Shown piece by piece: positions 6,311 through 7,561 of a DNA stretch of 7,561 nucleotides. Numbering within the stretch: the first letter of the stretch is position 1; each line of letters opens with the position of its first letter. The notes beneath the pieces are model-generated. The model was not told the origin of the DNA and ran no database searches. It worked only from the letters and a program-made list of their open reading frames with translations. A program made the translations under genes and the position numbers. Source of the DNA: Prevotellaceae bacterium (lineage in GTDB: Bacteria; Bacteroidota; Bacteroidia; Bacteroidales; UBA932); contig JAIRUB010000041.1 in NCBI GenBank assembly GCA_031254635.1, forward strand, positions 1 to 7,561, in the 5' to 3' direction.

Positions 6311-6411
6311 GGTATCAAGTATCAAGATGTTAGGATATACGATATGCGACTATCAGTTAGTCAATTATTCAGTTATTCACCCTTTACTCATTAATCACTA
6401 ATCATTAATCA
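6311..6411. repeat. Short-word repeats in the proS-def spacer
   Basis: The spacer is a chain of small duplications. TATCAAG is tandem at 6313-6319 and 6320-6326. CAGTTAGTCA (6354-6363) recurs as CAGTTATTCA (6370-6379). TTAATCA, CTAATCA and TTAATCA are three consecutive 7-bp units at 6391-6411, right after the proS stop codon. TTCACCCTT at 6377-6385 is the reverse complement of AAGGGTGAA in the metK-yqgF spacer. There is no hairpin with a T-run, so no intrinsic terminator for proS. The function is unknown. Confidence 0.65.
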
Positions 6412-6415
6412 TTAT

Positions 6416-7561
6416 TTAGTACGCTCTTGCGAAGACTACGCGGCCTTTCGAGGCTTGGTCGGTAACCATACATTTGCCGGATTCGGAGGGCATATCCGAA
6501 GGGATGCAACGTATGGTAGCCTTGGTTTCTTCCTTAATTTTCGCCTCGGTTTCGGCAGTGCCATCCCAATGACAAAGGAAGAAGCCGCCATCTTCTATTC
6601 GTATTTTAAATTCTTCATAGTCATCCACTACAAAGGTATTGTTCTCACGGAAATTTAAGGCCTTGTTGTAAATATTTTCCTGAATCGACTTTAATAAATC
6701 CTCCACATAAGGAGCTACTCCGACTATAGGGATAGTCTGTTTTTCAAACGTATCGCGACGGGCAATTTCCAAAGTACCGTTCTGCATATCGCGAGGGCCT
6801 AAGGCTATACGCACAGGAAGGCCTTTCAGTTCCCACTCTGCAAATTTAAAGCCTGAGCGCAGGTTGTCGCGGTCGTCCAATTTTACAGAAATACCGACTG
6901 CTTCTAACTCTGCTTTTACCCTCAGCAGTTGTTCGCGCATAATGGTCAATTCTTCTTCTCCTTTAAATATAGGCACTAGCACCACTTGGATAGGAGCCAA
7001 TTTCGGAGGCAGCACCAAACCGTTATTATCGCTATGCGCCATAATTAGCGCACCAATTAAGCGGGTAGAAACGCCCCAGGAGGTAGCCCACACGTAATCT
7101 AACTTACCATCTTTACCGGCAAATTGCACATCGAAGGCCTTGGCAAAATTTTGTCCGAGGAAGTGCGAAGTTCCTGATTGCAAAGCCTTTCCATCTTGCA
7201 TCAAAGCCTCAATGCAAAGGGTTTCGATGGCGCCGGCAAAGCGCTCGCTGGCGGTTTTACTGCCCACAATTACCGGCATGGCCATAAATTCACGAGCAAA
7301 ACGGGCATACACATTCACCATTTTTTCGGTTTCTTCAATGGCTTCTTGAGCTGTGGCGTGCGCTGTATGACCCTCTTGCCATAAAAATTCGGCGGTACGC
7401 AGGAACAAACGGGTACGCATTTCCCAACGCACCACATTGGCCCATTGGTTACACAATACCGGCAAATCACGATAAGAGGTAATCCAATTTTTGTAGGTAT
7501 TCCATATAATTGTCTCAGAGGTAGGCCTTATGACCAATTCTTCTTCCAATTTTGCCGAGGG
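6416..7561 (-). CDS. proS: Prolyl-tRNA synthetase, archaeal/eukaryal type, C-terminal 381 residues (5' end outside the window)
   Basis: This class II aminoacyl-tRNA synthetase charges tRNA-Pro in the cytosol. The frame is open to the right edge, where it reads PSAKLEEELVIRPTSETIIW, so the start lies beyond 7561; a family length near 490 residues would leave roughly 110 missing. Visible parts are the proline/ATP-site segment RPTSETIIW, class II motif 2 (VVRWEMRTRLFLRTAEF, then WQEGHTAH), the GTSHFLGQNFAKAF segment, and motif 3 (WGVSTRLIGALIMAHSDNNG). The anticodon-binding domain begins near LAPIQVVLVPI. The C-terminal domain has three cysteines (FLCHWDGTAE, TIRCIPS, GKCMV), a possible metal site, and ends in the characteristic FARAY. 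The bacterial-type editing insertion is absent, which fits the short form. def follows on the same strand. Confidence 0.96.
   Translation of the reverse strand, partial: PSAKLEEELVIRPTSETIIWNTYKNWITSYRDLPVLCNQWANVVRWEMRTRLFLRTAEFLWQEGHTAHATAQEAIEETEKMVNVYARFAREFMAMPVIVGSKTASERFAGAIETLCIEALMQDGKALQSGTSHFLGQNFAKAFDVQFAGKDGKLDYVWATSWGVSTRLIGALIMAHSDNNGLVLPPKLAPIQVVLVPIFKGEEELTIMREQLLRVKAELEAVGISVKLDDRDNLRSGFKFAEWELKGLPVRIALGPRDMQNGTLEIARRDTFEKQTIPIVGVAPYVEDLLKSIQENIYNKALNFRENNTFVVDDYEEFKIRIEDGGFFLCHWDGTAETEAKIKEETKATIRCIPSDMPSESGKCMVTDQASKGRVVFARAY

Noticed and set aside
7541..7561. A proS start at the TTG codon ending at 7547
   Set aside because: The frame continues to the window edge and the N-terminal catalytic-domain segment of the family would be missing. 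The gene is cut by the window, not truncated.

Overview
The window reads as chromosomal DNA of a Bacteroidota member, probably order Bacteroidales or a close relative. Reasons: a large Oar-type TonB-dependent outer-membrane receptor with an N-terminal carboxypeptidase-regulatory-like domain; two upstream sites that fit the Bacteroidota sigma-factor -7 element TAnnTTTG exactly; start codons preceded by A-rich sequence instead of Shine-Dalgarno sites; an archaeal/eukaryal-type prolyl-tRNA synthetase; and spacers built of short degenerate A/T-rich words. I cannot name a genus.

Layout. Bases 1-240 hold no gene but carry an 18-nt direct repeat (70-87 and 111-128) that may be the end of a transposable element. 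A strong hairpin terminator (241-269) closes the minus-strand receptor gene (296-3610). A divergent promoter region (3611-3815) serves the receptor on the left and metK (3871-5130) on the right. The short metK leader looks like a SAM-II riboswitch that ends directly at the start codon. It would make S-adenosylmethionine (SAM) synthetase subject to feedback by its own product. After a word-repeat spacer comes yqgF/ruvX (5262-5717, plus). It converges on, and overlaps by 12 bp, the peptide deformylase gene def (5706-6260, minus). Def follows proS on the minus strand, and proS runs off the right edge.

Working together. metK, yqgF, def and proS are housekeeping genes: SAM supply, 16S rRNA maturation or Holliday-junction-type nuclease, N-terminal deformylation and tRNA-Pro charging. 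proS and def form a plausible translation-related transcription unit. The receptor has no SusD partner or other neighbour indicating its substrate.

The most interesting features are non-coding. They are the SAM-II-like leader of metK, and a leader cassette shared by yqgF and def: CGCTTCACA followed by four 8-bp ACAAATAA-type units, ending 2-3 nt before each ATG. The two cassettes face each other as inverted repeats around the yqgF-def pair. I saw no defence system, CRISPR array, tRNA or rRNA.
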